A stretch of 64,000 nucleotides of DNA from Plotosus lineatus (GCA_024760905.1 CM045735.1:29199249-29263248); one strand, 5' to 3'. Shown: positions 1 through 10,857, counted from the first letter of the stretch. The notes: generated by a model not told the origin, from the letters alone. Translations and numbers: made by a program.

Positions 1-378
1 TCCTGTTTGTCACACGCATGAAGGAGAGTTGACTGTTGGCTTGTTTTGAGATTGATCATACAGCGTTATATTTCGTTATCGCCAAAACCCCTCTTCAATC
101 GGGACAATATTGAACCAGAAGGCGACTTTAAAGCGGAAATACAGTGACAGAGGCGATTATTTCAGCATGATATTAAAACAGAGTGTTCCGTGGGAGAAGA
201 CCTCCGATCTCGCAAGGAAGCAAGTTAATATTGAATGAAGACCTCTGATCTTTCAAACAGGTACTGTAATTCGGCTTTAAATAAAACATCCTGTCCATTT
301 AAAAATTTAAATAGAATTGTTCCGTCAGCTGCCCGTTGCATGTGGACGGGTCCTGAGTTTTGCGAGTCTGTGTGTGTG

Positions 379-417
<39 letters not shown>

Positions 418-690
418 CAGATTGCCTACAGAGTCAGTCAGAGATGAAAGGAGGCTTAACTCTTTAGTTAAATTTTTTGAGTTGTTTAATTCAGTAAATG
501 TTTAATAAATGTGGCGCATGTGAGCAAAACGCGGCTCATCAAGACCTCCGATCCCTCCAGGAATCAAGTTAAAGTTGAGTTTGGACCTCTGATTTGTCAA
601 GCAGGGAATGTGCTTTGAATTCCTCGACTTAAAATGTGTTGCCGTCCTGCTTGTGGGCGAAGCCCGCAGCGCCACAATAAACATTGAATG
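1..690 (+). repeat. Unclassified dispersed repeat, inverted relative to 2509-2830
   Basis: Bases 1-270 reappear, reverse-complemented with small indels, at about 2509-2830. The shared part carries the module starting GACCTCCGATC and ending TTTCAAACAGG (199-263). A diverged second copy of that module lies at 543-605 and a third at 2512-2576 on the minus strand. An AATAAA at about 676 suggests the end of a transcribed unit. A GA microsatellite (385-411) lies between the first two modules. No protein domain was recognised, so coding potential is doubtful. It may be part of a DNA transposon or of a multicopy transcribed repeat. Confidence 0.5.
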
Positions 691-705
691 TTTTGCTTGT
701 ATTGT

Positions 706-772
<67 letters not shown>

Positions 773-773
773 C

Positions 774-821
<48 letters not shown>

Positions 822-1031
822 ATAAAAAATGTTTAATAATGGTTTAATTAATAAATATGTTAATAAAATGGTTTAATATGTTAATAAAATGTTTAAATGG
901 TTTAATAAATAATTTTCTTTTACTTTTAACACATATTTCATACAAAATAATTTAAATAGCATTGCTTTGTCGGTTGTGCGTTGCGTGTGTGCGGAGCCCT
1001 CATTCGGCAAAACACACCAGAGAGAGAGTTT

Positions 1032-1085
<54 letters not shown>

Positions 1086-1087
1086 TG
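384..1087. repeat. Cluster of GA and GT microsatellites
   Basis: Runs of GA at 385-411 and 738-766, GT at 709-737 and 775-819, and a GT run followed by a GA run at 1034-1086. Small proteins rich in RE, CV or HT repeats predicted here are translations of these runs and are not genes. Confidence 0.9.
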
Positions 1088-1274
1088 TTGGGTTTGTGTG
1101 CATTAGTAAGAAATTTCCTCAAGACAGCGATTCATGCAAGACATCCCAGGAATCTGACTGAACTACAGCAGGATTAGTCCTGATCGTCCTGATCGATGTG
1201 TCAGACTGATCTGCAGCGTCTGGTTGAAGTTATTGCTGCCGGGGATGGGGGGGGGGGGGGGGGCACAAAATATT

Positions 1275-1605
<331 letters not shown>

Positions 1606-1610
1606 CACAC

Positions 1611-1655
1611 GGGGATCCCTCACTAGTTCTTGCTTCAATTCATCCGGCTTCAGTT
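1611..1655 (+). mobile_element. Terminal fragment of Tigger-like MITE
   Basis: The sequence starting GGGATCCCTCACTAGTTC resembles the left end of the complete element at 10954-11425. Only about 45 bases remain. Confidence 0.5.
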
Positions 1656-1675
1656 CATTTTGCCATTCTGGAGTC

Positions 1676-2505
1676 TTCTTCTTCTTCTTGTCCTTTCGGC
1701 TTTTCCCTTCAGGGGTCGCCACAGCGAATCATCTGACTCCATCTCACCCTATCCTCTGCATCTTCTTCTCTTAGACCAATTGCCTTCATGTCCTCCTTCA
1801 CCACATCCATGAATCGTCTCTTTGGTCTTCCTCTGGGCCTCCTGTCTGGTAGTTCCAACCTCAGCATCCTACTACCAATATACTCACTATAATCATACAA
1901 GTCATCATACGCCCTCTGTTTGGCCTTTGACACCGCTACCTTTGCCTTCCACTTTGTCTCCCTGTAATCCTGTTTACTCTCTTCGGTCCTCTCTATGTCC
2001 CATTTCTTCTTAGCTAACCTCTTCCTTTGTACACACTCCTGCACTTCCTCATTCCACCACCAAGTTTCCTTATCTACTCTCCTTCCAGATGACACACCAA
2101 GTATTCTCCTACCTGTCTCCCTGATCACATTAGCTGTAGTTGTCCAGTCATCTGGAAGCACTTCCTGACCACCCAAAGCCTGTTTCAACTCCTCCTCGAA
2201 GACAACCCGACACTCTTCCTTTTTCAGCTTCCACCACTTTGTCTTCTGCTCTGCCGTTGCTTTTTTCACCTTCCTCACCATCAGCGTCATCCTGCACACC
2301 ACCATCCTATGCTGTTTGGCAACACTCTCACCAACTACTACTTTGCAGTGACTTACTTCCTTCAAATTACATCGCTTACACAAGATGTAGTCTACCTGTG
2401 TGCTCCTACCTCCGCTTTTATAAGTCACCCTATGCTTCTGTCTCTTCTGCAAGAAAGTATTTACCACAGCCATTTCCATCCTTTTTGCAAAATCTATCAA
2501 CAGAA
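1676..2505 (-). mobile_element. RTE-like LINE copy with reverse transcriptase deleted
   Basis: Same family as the intact copy at 50604-53741. The 3' end is complete (stop in the GDP motif, short 3' UTR, AAG-type tail). The middle is missing: the linker sequence ending AYDDLYD is joined at about 1893 to the C-terminal segment SEYIGSRMLRLELP, removing the whole reverse transcriptase. The junction is in frame, so a 263-codon frame (1709-2500) stays open. The 5' end is truncated inside the endonuclease, at the border with the repeat starting at 2509. Confidence 0.85.
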
Positions 2506-2508
2506 TTA

Positions 2509-2830
2509 CAGTACCTGTTTGAAAGATCAGAGGTCCTGATTCAATATTAACTTGCTACCTTGTGAGATCGGAGGTCTTGTCCCACGGAGCACTCTGTTTT
2601 CTTGCTCCTTCTGCTTCAAGATCATGCTGAAATAATCGCTTTCGTCACTGTACTTACGCTTTAAGGTCTCCTTCTGCTTCAATATCGTCCCGATTGTAGA
2701 GGGGTTTCGGCGATAACGAAATACAACGCTGCAATGATCAATCTCAAAACAAGCCAACAGTCCTGTTCAACTCCGCGCACGTGTGACAAACAGGAAGTAT
2801 GGGTATAGGAAGTACAGGTCAGCTCCCTCC
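2509..2830 (-). repeat. Inverted partner of the 1-270 repeat
   Basis: Reverse complement of 1-270, slightly longer because it keeps a stretch near 2600-2630 that is missing in the first copy. A 76-codon minus-strand frame (2527-2757) is open, but the copy at 1-270 has stops in the same frame, so it is not supported as a gene. Confidence 0.6.
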
Positions 2831-3025
2831 TGGACAACGGGAGGCCAGCGGGGGTGGGATGTTGGGAGACAGCCAATGAGAGAAAAACTCGCTCATTGTT
2901 TGAATTTTGAATGGCGTGTTTGGCGCTTTTCATAAAAAGAGGTAGTTTTTGTAAAAAGAGGAGGAAAATTTAGGAAAATGTTACTCAGAGGTTTTCGTGA
3001 GTAGAGCGCCGACTACATATATATA

Positions 3026-3376
3026 GGGGCGGTGGTGGTCTAGTGGTATAGGGCGCTGGATCACTGATCCAAAGGTTGGGGGTTCGAGTCCCACTCTCCA
3101 CAAGGTTGTTACTGTCCCCCAAGTGCAGCTAACTGGGTTATCAAAGGCGGGCCATGTCTCTCACTGTCTATGGTGTGAGGCATGTAAAAGAACCATTGCT
3201 GACTTTTGTTCAGAGCAGGCTGAAAAGTCGTCAGCGTGTTTCTGTCCCTCGCAAAAAAGGGTTGTGACAGGAAGGGCATCCGACGTAAAAACCTCTGCCA
3301 AATCAAACGTGCGAATCAGATGATTCGCTGTGGCGACTCCCGAGTTAAAGGGAAAAAGCCGAAAGGAAGACAGACA

Positions 3377-3380
<4 letters not shown>
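3026..3380 (+). mobile_element. SINE family A (tRNA head, RTE-type tail), full length
   Basis: The head has RNA polymerase III promoter boxes: A box TGGTCTAGTGG at 3036-3046 and B box GGTTCGAGTCC at 3081-3091. A conserved body follows (GGCGGGCCATGTCTCTCACT, then GTAAAAGAACCATTGCTGAC). The tail contains GACAGGAAGGGCATCCGACG and GATTCGCTGTGGCGACTCCC and ends GAAAGGAAGACAGACAGACA. A (TA)n run starts directly after it. The tail matches the ends of the RTE-like LINE family, its probable source of retrotransposition machinery. The head resembles a tRNA, but its parent tRNA is not resolved. Confidence 0.9.

Positions 3381-3432
<52 letters not shown>
3380..3432. repeat. (TA)n microsatellite after SINE tail
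   Basis: About 26 TA units directly follow the ACAGACAGACA end of the SINE. Confidence 0.95.
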
Positions 3433-3438
<6 letters not shown>

Positions 3439-3544
3439 CATATATAAATTTACCTGTTATGAGGTTTTATTTTTATTATGATTATTATTATTAGTATTAT
3501 TCTATTGATGAGTATTGTGCGAGCGGGGGGCGGGGGGGTTGACA

Positions 3545-4246
3545 GCGAATACAGTGGTGTAGTGGTTAGCACATCTGCCTCACAGCAAGGTTTCAATTCC
3601 CAACTCATTTCTTGTGTGCAGTTTGCATGTTCTCCCTGTGCTTGCATGGGTTTACTACAGGTACTCCAGTTTCTTCCCAGGGTCAGTGGTGGTCTAGTGG
3701 TATAAGGTGCCGGATTGCTGATCCAAAGGTTGGGGGTTCGAGTCCCACTCTCCACAAGGTTGTCACTGTCCCCCCCAGTGCAGCTAACTGGGTTATCAAA
3801 GGCGGGCCATGTCTGTCACTGTCTATGGTGAGAGGCATGTAAAAGAACCATTGCTGACTTTCGTAAAGAGTAGGCTGCAAAGTCGTCAGCGTGTTTCTGT
3901 CCCTTGCTAAAAAGGGTTGTGACAGGAAGGGCATCCGACGTAAAAACCTCTGCCAAATCAAACGTGCGAATCTGATGATTCGCTGTGGCGACTCCTGAAA
4001 AAAAAAGGGAAAAAAAGCCGAAAGGAAGACAGACTCCAGTTTCTTCCCACAATCCAAAAATATGCACAGTAGGCTAATTATCTATTCCAAATCCCCTTTA
4101 GGTGCAAGTGTGAATGGTTACATAAGTGTTAGCACTCTCTCACAAGCTGTACAGGGTGTACCCCGACCTCACCTGAGAAGGACACCAGCCTCCCCATGAC
4201 CCTAATTAGGATTAAGTGTCTTAAAAAATGAATGAATGAATAGTGA
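3545..4246 (+). mobile_element. SINE family B (V-SINE-like), split by a family A SINE
   Basis: The head (GTGGTGTAGTGGTTAGCAC, CTCACAGCAAGG) and the conserved core (GTTTGCATGTTCTCCCTGTG) run to 3679. The element resumes at 4033 and ends in an AATGAATGAATGAATAG tail near 4246. The core is the type known from V-SINEs of fishes. The gap between the halves is a family A SINE flanked by a 17 bp target duplication, so this element is the older of the two. Confidence 0.85.
3680..4032 (+). mobile_element. SINE family A inserted in a V-SINE-like element
   Basis: Full-length family A element with B box GGTTCGAGTCC. It is flanked by perfect 17 bp repeats ACTCCAGTTTCTTCCCA at 3663-3679 and 4033-4049, the duplicated target inside the family B SINE. 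The long perfect duplication is the mark of LINE-driven target-primed insertion. Confidence 0.95.
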
Positions 4247-4332
4247 ATCCCAAACATCACCTTTTATTCATCTTTGCCTCCACTTGGAAGTGCCACATTG
4301 TATCATTCCCCAATTATGAATTAAGAACTCTT

Positions 4333-4679
4333 GCAGTGGTGGTCTAGTGGTATAGGGCGGTGAATCGCTGATCCAAAGGTTGGGGGTTCGAATCCCACTC
4401 TCCGCAAGGTTGTCACTGTCCCCCCCCAGTGCAGCTAACTGGGTTACCAAAGGCGGGCCATGTCTCTCACTGTCTATGGTGTGAGGCATGTAAAAGAACC
4501 ATTGCTGACTTTCGTAAAGAGTAGGCTGCAAAGCCGTCAGCGTGTTTCTGTCCCTCGCAAAAAAGGGTTGTGACAGGATGGGCATCCAACGTAAAAACCT
4601 CTGCCAAATCAAACGTGCGAATCAGATGATTCGCTGTGGCGACTCCCGAGTTAAAGGGAAAAAGCCGAAAGGAAGACAA
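4333..4679 (+). mobile_element. SINE family A, full length
   Basis: Head from GCAGTGGTGGTCTAGTGG, B box GGTTCGAATCC, the usual body, and an RTE-type tail ending GCCGAAAGGAAGACAAA. It is followed at once by the 3' part of a V-SINE-like element. No clean target duplication was seen. Confidence 0.9.
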
Positions 4680-4812
4680 ACAATTATGATCCTGCGATGG
4701 CCTGGTCACCTGTCCGGCGTTCACTCGGCCCTACCCAGACTCGGCTGCAATGGCACCAGCATCCCCACGACTCTAAGATTAAGCGGTTCAGAAAATAAAT
4801 GGATGAATGAAT
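4680..4812 (+). mobile_element. 3' fragment of SINE family B
   Basis: The tail segment CCTGCGATGGCCTGGTCACC, CCCAGACTCGGCTGCAATGG and AAGCGGTTCAGAAAATAAAT, then GATGAATGAAT, matches the end of family B SINEs. Confidence 0.75.
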
Positions 4813-4888
4813 CTAACTTTGTTCTCAAGAACCAGAAATGGCCTTCCATACTATATAGAACTGGAGAGTTCATTATGCCAGTAAATTG

Positions 4889-5590
4889 AAGTCATCAGCC
4901 ACCATATTGGTCCTCCCTATTAGATGTCAGTAATAACAGTATACTACAGTATGTATAATGAAAAACGTGCCAATACTGTACTTGCTCATTTGTTATGGAG
5001 GATGTAATCTGTTTGAATAAAGGTATTTATTATTTGTGTCCTGGTCAAAAGGTACTGTTACCATTCCGTGTGCACGTCAGATGTCTCAATATTCGTGTAA
5101 TACGAACAAATAAAGACTCATCTTACCTGATGTTGGTATCTTGTTTATGTTTTTCTAAGTATATGGTAGGGAGGACAAATATGGCGTTGCGTGACTTCAG
5201 TACTATAGGTGACTTTATTAGCGAATCAACACGCCTGTCCTTGGTGCTTTTACTGTATACTGATAACAGTTAATATTTATGCGTAGTTATTTAGGGAGTA
5301 CCAATATGGTGACCGCCTGACTTCAATATCGTAAACGTTTGCAGCTCAGTGTTTTTACCATGTTCACCTGAATAACGACAGGCTCTTAGCCACAGATCAT
5401 TTCACAAAAACAATAGTCATAAACCTTCCTAAGGACATGTTTATCCTCAAATACCACAAATTTAGTAATTATTAAAAATGTATATAATAAAAAATAATAT
5501 GAGTGTTTTAATCAAGAAATTACCTTAAAATTGACTAAATATATTTTCAGCCGCGTTAACTCTGCTAAGAGTGGGGAGTATCAATATGGC
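4889..5590. repeat. Repeat with four copies of an AATATGG motif, possible MITE
   Basis: The motif TAGGGAGTACCAATATGGTG with a nearby TGACTTC occurs at 5294-5324. It occurs inverted at 4889-4921, diverged but direct at 5167-5200, and as GGGGAGTATCAATATGGC at 5573-5590. The inverted pair could be the ends of a small DNA element. No transposase or clear target duplication was seen. Confidence 0.4.
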
Positions 5591-5599
5591 TTCTTCGTC

Positions 5600-6125
5600 G
5601 TCGTTTTTTTCCTTTTTTTTCTTCTTCGTCTTTTTCCTTTTTCTTCTTCGTCGTCTTTTTCCTTTTTTTTTTTTCTTCTTCGTCGCCGTTTTCTTTTTTT
5701 CTTCTTGATGTTTAGAAGCGGTTGAGAAACAAAAACTTGGTGCATTAACGCCACCGACTGGATGGACTGGAGAACAGGTGTCCACAACCACCAGTACCGG
5801 TCCGCAGAAGAAATAATTCATGATTTCCGTTTTATTTATTATCTGAGGCTGAACGATCTTTATTTTTGAAAAATATTTTATTTTGAAAAATGACCGGATT
5901 CTCTCGGTTACATGTCGGTCACTTGAGCGCTAAAATGTAACCCACAAAAGGTCGACACATGAACAGAGGCGAGTTGAACATGTTTCAAACAATAGAGGGG
6001 ATTTTGGGTGAGACTGAGCGTGAGCCTTCATTCTCCTGTTTTTATTTTTTTTTATTTTTTTTTATTTTACTTTTTTTTTTTAGAAAAGTTCAAGCTCTAC
6101 TTCCCAACCAACTGTATTTCAGCTG
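5600..6125. other. Non-coding, pyrimidine-rich stretch
   Basis: A TTC/TTTTC-rich tract at 5596-5710, T runs at 6042-6081, and otherwise no recognisable feature. The lysine-rich small frames here are translations of the tract. Confidence 0.5.
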
Positions 6126-6145
6126 TTGAAAAATAACATTCATGG

Positions 6146-6235
6146 TGTGATTATTATTATTATATTATTATTCATAATAATCATAACAATAATAACAACA
6201 ACAATACTACTACTACTACTAATAATATTATTATT

Positions 6236-6268
<33 letters not shown>
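6146..6268. repeat. AAT/ATT-rich microsatellite
   Basis: Mixed ATT, ACT and AAT trinucleotide units. A short stub resembling the 3' end of the RTE-like LINE follows (TTTTCCTTTCGG, then GTTGCCACAGCAAATCATC, 6269-6325). Confidence 0.85.
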
Positions 6269-6326
6269 CTTTTCCTTTCGGCCGTTCCCTTCCGAGGTTG
6301 CCACAGCAAATCATCTGCCGCCATCT

Positions 6327-6424
6327 CTGCTTATAAAAATGCTTATAATAACAATTGAACATTAAAAAAATGCATTAGATGTAAATAAAATATAAACTCA
6401 CACATACAGATGTGTGCACACGCA

Positions 6425-6426
<2 letters not shown>
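6327..6426 (-). mobile_element. Internal fragment of Tigger-like MITE
   Basis: Shares ATGCTTATAATAACAATT, a related AT-rich stretch and CACACATACAGA with the elements at 12326-12700 and 62650-62910. Confidence 0.55.

Positions 6427-6514
<88 letters not shown>
6427..6514. repeat. (TA)n microsatellite before SINE
   Basis: About 43 TA units ending exactly at the head of a family A SINE. Confidence 0.95.
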
Positions 6515-6517
<3 letters not shown>

Positions 6518-6892
6518 CAGTGGTGGTCTAGTGGTATAGGGCGCTGGATCGCTGATCCAAAGGTTGGGGGTTCGAGTCCCACTCTCCACAAGGTTGTCAC
6601 TGCCCCCCCCACCCCCACCCCCACCCCACCCCCACCCCAGTGCGACTACCTGGTTTATCAAAGGCAGGCCATGTCTCTCACTGTCTGTGGTGAAAGGCAT
6701 GTAAAAGAACCATTGCTGACTTCCGTAAAGAGTAGCTGCAAAGTCGTCAGCGTGTTTCTGTCCCTTGCTAAAAAGGGTTGTGACAGGAAGGGCATCCGAC
6801 GTAAAAACCTCTGCCAAATCAAACGTGCGAATCAGATGATTCGCTGTGGCGACTCCCGAGTAAAAGGGAAAAAGCCAAAAGGAAGACAGACA

Positions 6893-6895
<3 letters not shown>
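6515..6895 (+). mobile_element. SINE family A between two (TA)n tracts, with expanded C-rich linker
   Basis: Complete head with B box GGTTCGAGTCC, body, and RTE-type tail ending GGAAGACAGACAGACA. The short C run found in other copies is expanded here to a CCCCCA-type array at 6603-6637. The copy sits between (TA)n runs on both sides, so its target was probably TA-rich. Confidence 0.92.

Positions 6896-6958
<63 letters not shown>
6896..6958. repeat. (TA)n microsatellite after SINE
   Basis: About 31 TA units between the SINE tail and a Tc1-like end. Confidence 0.95.
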
Positions 6959-6961
<3 letters not shown>

Positions 6962-7490
6962 GTCCTTCTCAAAAAATTTGCATATTGTGATAGAGTTCAT
7001 TATTTTCTGTAATGTACTGATAAAAATTAAACTTTCATATATTTTAGACTCATTGCACACCAACTGAAATATTTCAGGTCTTTTATTGTTTTAATACTGA
7101 TGATTTTGGCATATGGCTCATGAAAACCCAAAATTCCTATCTCAAAAAATCAGCATATTTCATCCGACCAATTAAAAAAAAAATTAATACAAAAAAAGTC
7201 AACCTTCAAATAATTATGTTCAGTTATATACTCAATACTTGGTCGAGAATCCTTTTGCAGAAATGACTGCTTCAATGCGGCGTGACATGGAGACAATCAG
7301 CCTGTGGCACTGCTGAGGTGTTATGGAGGCCCAGGATGCTTCGATAGCGGCCTTAAGCTCATCCACAGTGTTGGGTCTGGTGTCGCTCAACTTTCTCTTC
7401 ACAATATCCCACAGATTCTCTATGGGGTTCAGGTCAGGAGAGTTGGCAGGCCAACTGAGCACAGTAATACCATGGTCAGTAAACCATTTA
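6959..7490 (-). mobile_element. Tc1-like transposon, C-terminal half of transposase
   Basis: The minus-strand frame 7232-7462 contains WPANSPDLNPIENLWDIVKR, the region with the last catalytic aspartate and the PDLNPIENLW signature of Tc1 transposases. It then runs through the usual C-terminus (AISAKGFSTKY). The outer end (6959-7180) is AT-rich with AAAAAATTTGCATATTGTGA and a related motif AAAAAATCAGCATATTTCAT, fitting a terminal region. The N-terminal half is missing: another Tc1-type end starts at 7491. Confidence 0.85.
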
Positions 7491-7770
7491 CAGTGGTATG
7501 AAAAAGTATCTGAACCTTTTAGAATTTCTCACATTTCTGCATGAAATCACCATCAAATGTGATCTGATCTTTGTCAAAATCACACAGATGAAAAAACAGT
7601 GTCTGCTTTAACTAAAACCACCCAAATATTTATAGGTTTTCACATTTTAATGAGGATAGCATGCAAACAATGACAGAAGGGAGAGGAAAAAGTAATTGAA
7701 CCCTATGCCTAAGGAGACTTAAAGAGCAATTTTTACCAAACAATTTAAGTCAGATGTGTGCCCAATCGGA
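7491..7770 (+). mobile_element. Second Tc1-like terminal region
   Basis: Begins CAGTGGTATGAAAAAGTAT directly after a TA, inside the Tc1 transposase reading region. It is matched by the inverted copy at 1275-1495. It is cut off at 7771 by the 3' end of a LINE, so three elements are nested here: first the 6959 Tc1, then this one, then the LINE. Confidence 0.7.
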
Positions 7771-10700
7771 TCTTCTTTTCCTTTCGGCTTTTCCCTTCAG
7801 GGGTCGCCACAGCGAATCATCTGCCTCCATCTCACCTTATTCTTTGAATCTTCTCTTACACCAACGACCTTCATGTCCTCCTCTTTGGTCTTCCTGTAGG
7901 TCTTCTGCCAGGTAGTTCCAGCCTCAGCATCCTATTACCAATATACTCACTATCCCTCCTCTGTACATGTCCACACCATCTCAATCTAGCCTCTCTGACT
8001 TTGTCTCCAAAACATCTTACATGTGCTGTCCCTCTGATGTGCTCATTCCTAATCCTATCCATCCTCGTTTCTCCCAAAGAGAACCTCAACATTTTCATCT
8101 CTGCTACCTCCAGCTCTGCCTCCCGTCTTTTCCCCAGGGCCACTGTTTCTAACCCATACAACATCGTTGGCCTTAACACCGTCTTGTACACTTTTCCTTT
8201 CATTCTTGCCGATACCCTCCTATCACACATCACACCGGACACTTTTCTCCAACCATTCCAACCTGCCTGCACACGCTTCTTCACCTCTTTTCCACACTCT
8301 CCATTGCTCTGGATTGTTCAGTCTAAGTACTTAAAATCCTCCACCTTTCTTATCTCTGCTCCCTGTAACCTCACCTTTCCTCTTGGGTCCTTGTCATTCA
8401 TGCACATGTATTCTGTCTGACTGAGGCTAATCTTCATTCCCCTCTTTTCCAGGGCATACCTCCACCTCTCTAGATTTTCCTGCACTTGTTCTCTGCTCTC
8501 ACTACAGATCACAATGTCATCTGCAAACATCATAGTCCATGGGGAATCTTGTCTAACCTCGTCTGTCAGCCTGTCCTTTACCATAGCAAACAAGAAGGGG
8601 CTGAGAGCTGACCCTTGATGCAGTCCCACCTCCACCTTGAACTTTTCTGTCACACCGACAGCACACCTCACCACTGTCTTACATCTCTCATACATGTCCT
8701 GCACCACTCTAACATACTTCTCTGCCACTCCAGAATTCCTCATGCAATACCACAGTTCTTCTCTCGGCATCCTGTCATATGCTTTCTCCAGATCCACAAA
8801 GGCACAATGCAGCTCCCTATGACCTTCTCTGTACTTCTCCATTAACATCCTCAAGGCAAACACTGCATCTGTGGTGCTCTTTCTTGGCATGAAACCAAAC
8901 TGTTGTTCACAAATGCTGACCTCTGCCCTTAGTCTAGCTTCCACTATTCTTTCCCATAACTTCATCGTATGGCTCATCAACTTTATCCCTCTGTAGTTGC
9001 CACAACTCTGCACGTCTCCCTTGTTCTTAAAAATGGGCACCAGCACACTTCTCCTCCATTCCTCTGGTATTCGCTCACTCTCTAAGAAAGACCTTGTTGA
9101 ATGCTCTTGTCAGAAAATCTACTGCTACCTCTCCTAGACACTTCCATACCTCCACCGGTATGTCATCAGGACCAACTGCCTTTCCATTCTTCATCCTCTT
9201 CAATGCCCTCCTCACTTCACCCTTACTGATCTTTGCTACTTCCTGGTCCTCAACAGTCACCTCTTCTACTCTTTTTTTCCTCTCTCATTTTCCTCATTCA
9301 TCAGCTCTTCAAAGTACTCTTTCCATCTTCCCAGCACACTTCTGTCATCAGTCAATACATTTCCCTCTCTGTCCTTTATCAATCTAACTTGCTGCACGTC
9401 TTTCCCATCTCTATTTCTCTGCTGTGCCAACCTGTATAAATCATTTTCGCCCTCTTTACTTTCCAACCGAACATACCAGTCATCATACGCGCTTTGTTTG
9501 GCCTTTGACACTGCTACCTTTGCCTTACGCTGTGTCTCCCTGTACTCCTGTTTACTCTCTTTGGTTTTCTCAATGTCCCACTTCTTCTTAGCTAACCCAC
9601 CACCAAGTCTCCTTATCTACTTTCCTTCCAGATGACACACCAAGTATTCTACTACCTGTCTCCCTGATCACATTATCTGTAGTTGTCCAGTCATCTAGAA
9701 GCACTTCCTGACCATCAAAGCCTGTTTCAACTCCTCCTTGAAGACAACCCGACACTCTTCCTTTTTCAGCTTCCACCACTTTGTCTTCTGCTCAGCCTTT
9801 GCCTTCTTCACCTTCCTCACCATCAGCGTCATCTGCACACCACCATCCTATGCTGTTTGGCAACACTCTCACCCGCTACTACTTTGCAGTCACTGACTTC
9901 CTTCAAATTACATCGCCTGCACAAGATGTAGTCTACCTGTGTGCTCTTACCTCCACTTTTATAAGTCACCCTATGTTCCTCTTTCTTCTGGAAGAAAGTA
10001 TTCACCACAGCCATTTCCATCCTTTTTGCAAAATCTACCAACATCTGTCCTTCTGTGTTCCTGTCCTGGATACCAAACCTGCCCATCACTTCCTCATCCC
10101 CTCTGTTTCCTGCACCAACATGTCCATTGAATTCTGCCCCAATGACCACTCTTTCACCTCTGGGGTACTCTGCATCACTTCATCTAACTCACTCCAGAAT
10201 CTCTCCTTCTCTTCTCGCTCACATCCTGTCTGTGGGGCATAAGCACTAACAACATTGAACATCACACCTTCAATTTCTAACTTGAGACTCTTCACTCTGT
10301 CTGACACTCTTTTCACTTCTAGAACATTCCTGACAAACTCCTCCTTCAAGATGACTCCGACTCCATTTCTCTTCCCATCCACACCATGATAAAACAGCTT
10401 AAACCCTGCTCCTATGCTTCTAGCCTTGCTACATTTCCACCTGGTCTCCTGAACACACAGTATGTCCACCTTCCTCCTCTGCATCATGTCAGCCAGCTCT
10501 CTACCTTTTCCTGTCATAGTTTCAACATTCAAAGTCCCTACTCTCAGTCCTAGACTCATGCCTTTCCTCTTCTCTCTCTGCCTACAGACACCCCTCCCAC
10601 CTCTCCTTCTTCGACCAAAAGTAGTCCAATTTCCACCAGCATCCTGTTGGTTAACAGCACTGATGACGGTCGTTGTTAATCCGAGCCTCGACCGATCCGG

Positions 10701-10857
10701 TATGGTATTTGTATTTTTGACTCGCATGTTTTATGTGGCATTGGTTTTACGCTGGATGCCCTTCCTGATGCAACCCTCTGTATTTATCCAGGCTTGGGAT
10801 GGCATGAGGGTGAACACTGGCTTTTGCCCCCCCCCCCCCCCCCCCCCACGGCTGCAT
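7771..10857 (-). mobile_element. RTE-like LINE, near full length, inactivated
   Basis: Runs on the minus strand from a 5' end with a C-run (10826-10848 on the plus strand) to the 3' UTR and tail at 7771. Endonuclease pieces: 10086-10727 with GTLNVETM, VQETRWKC and SAYAPQTG, then 9829-10149 with EFNGHVGAGN and STQVDYILC. Reverse-transcriptase pieces: 9075-9260 with [15 protein letters not shown], and 8318-9046 with [20 protein letters not shown] and FADD. The C-terminal part is 7871-8284. Compared with the intact 50.6 kb copy it has several frameshifts, a small deletion near 9597 and a shortened 3' coding end near 7880. It cannot make a full protein. Confidence 0.93.
10826..10848. repeat. Poly-C run near LINE 5' end
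   Basis: An uninterrupted C run of about 23 bases in the LINE 5' UTR. The 31.6 kb copy has a shorter run at the same place, so it belongs to the element. Confidence 0.85.

Noticed and set aside
2527..2757. 76-codon minus-strand frame
   Set aside because: The inverted copy at 1-270 has disrupting changes in the same frame and no domain was recognised.
3026..3100. tRNA gene
   Set aside because: A and B boxes are present, but there is no tRNA cloverleaf with a proper acceptor stem, and the same sequence recurs as the head of a dispersed SINE.
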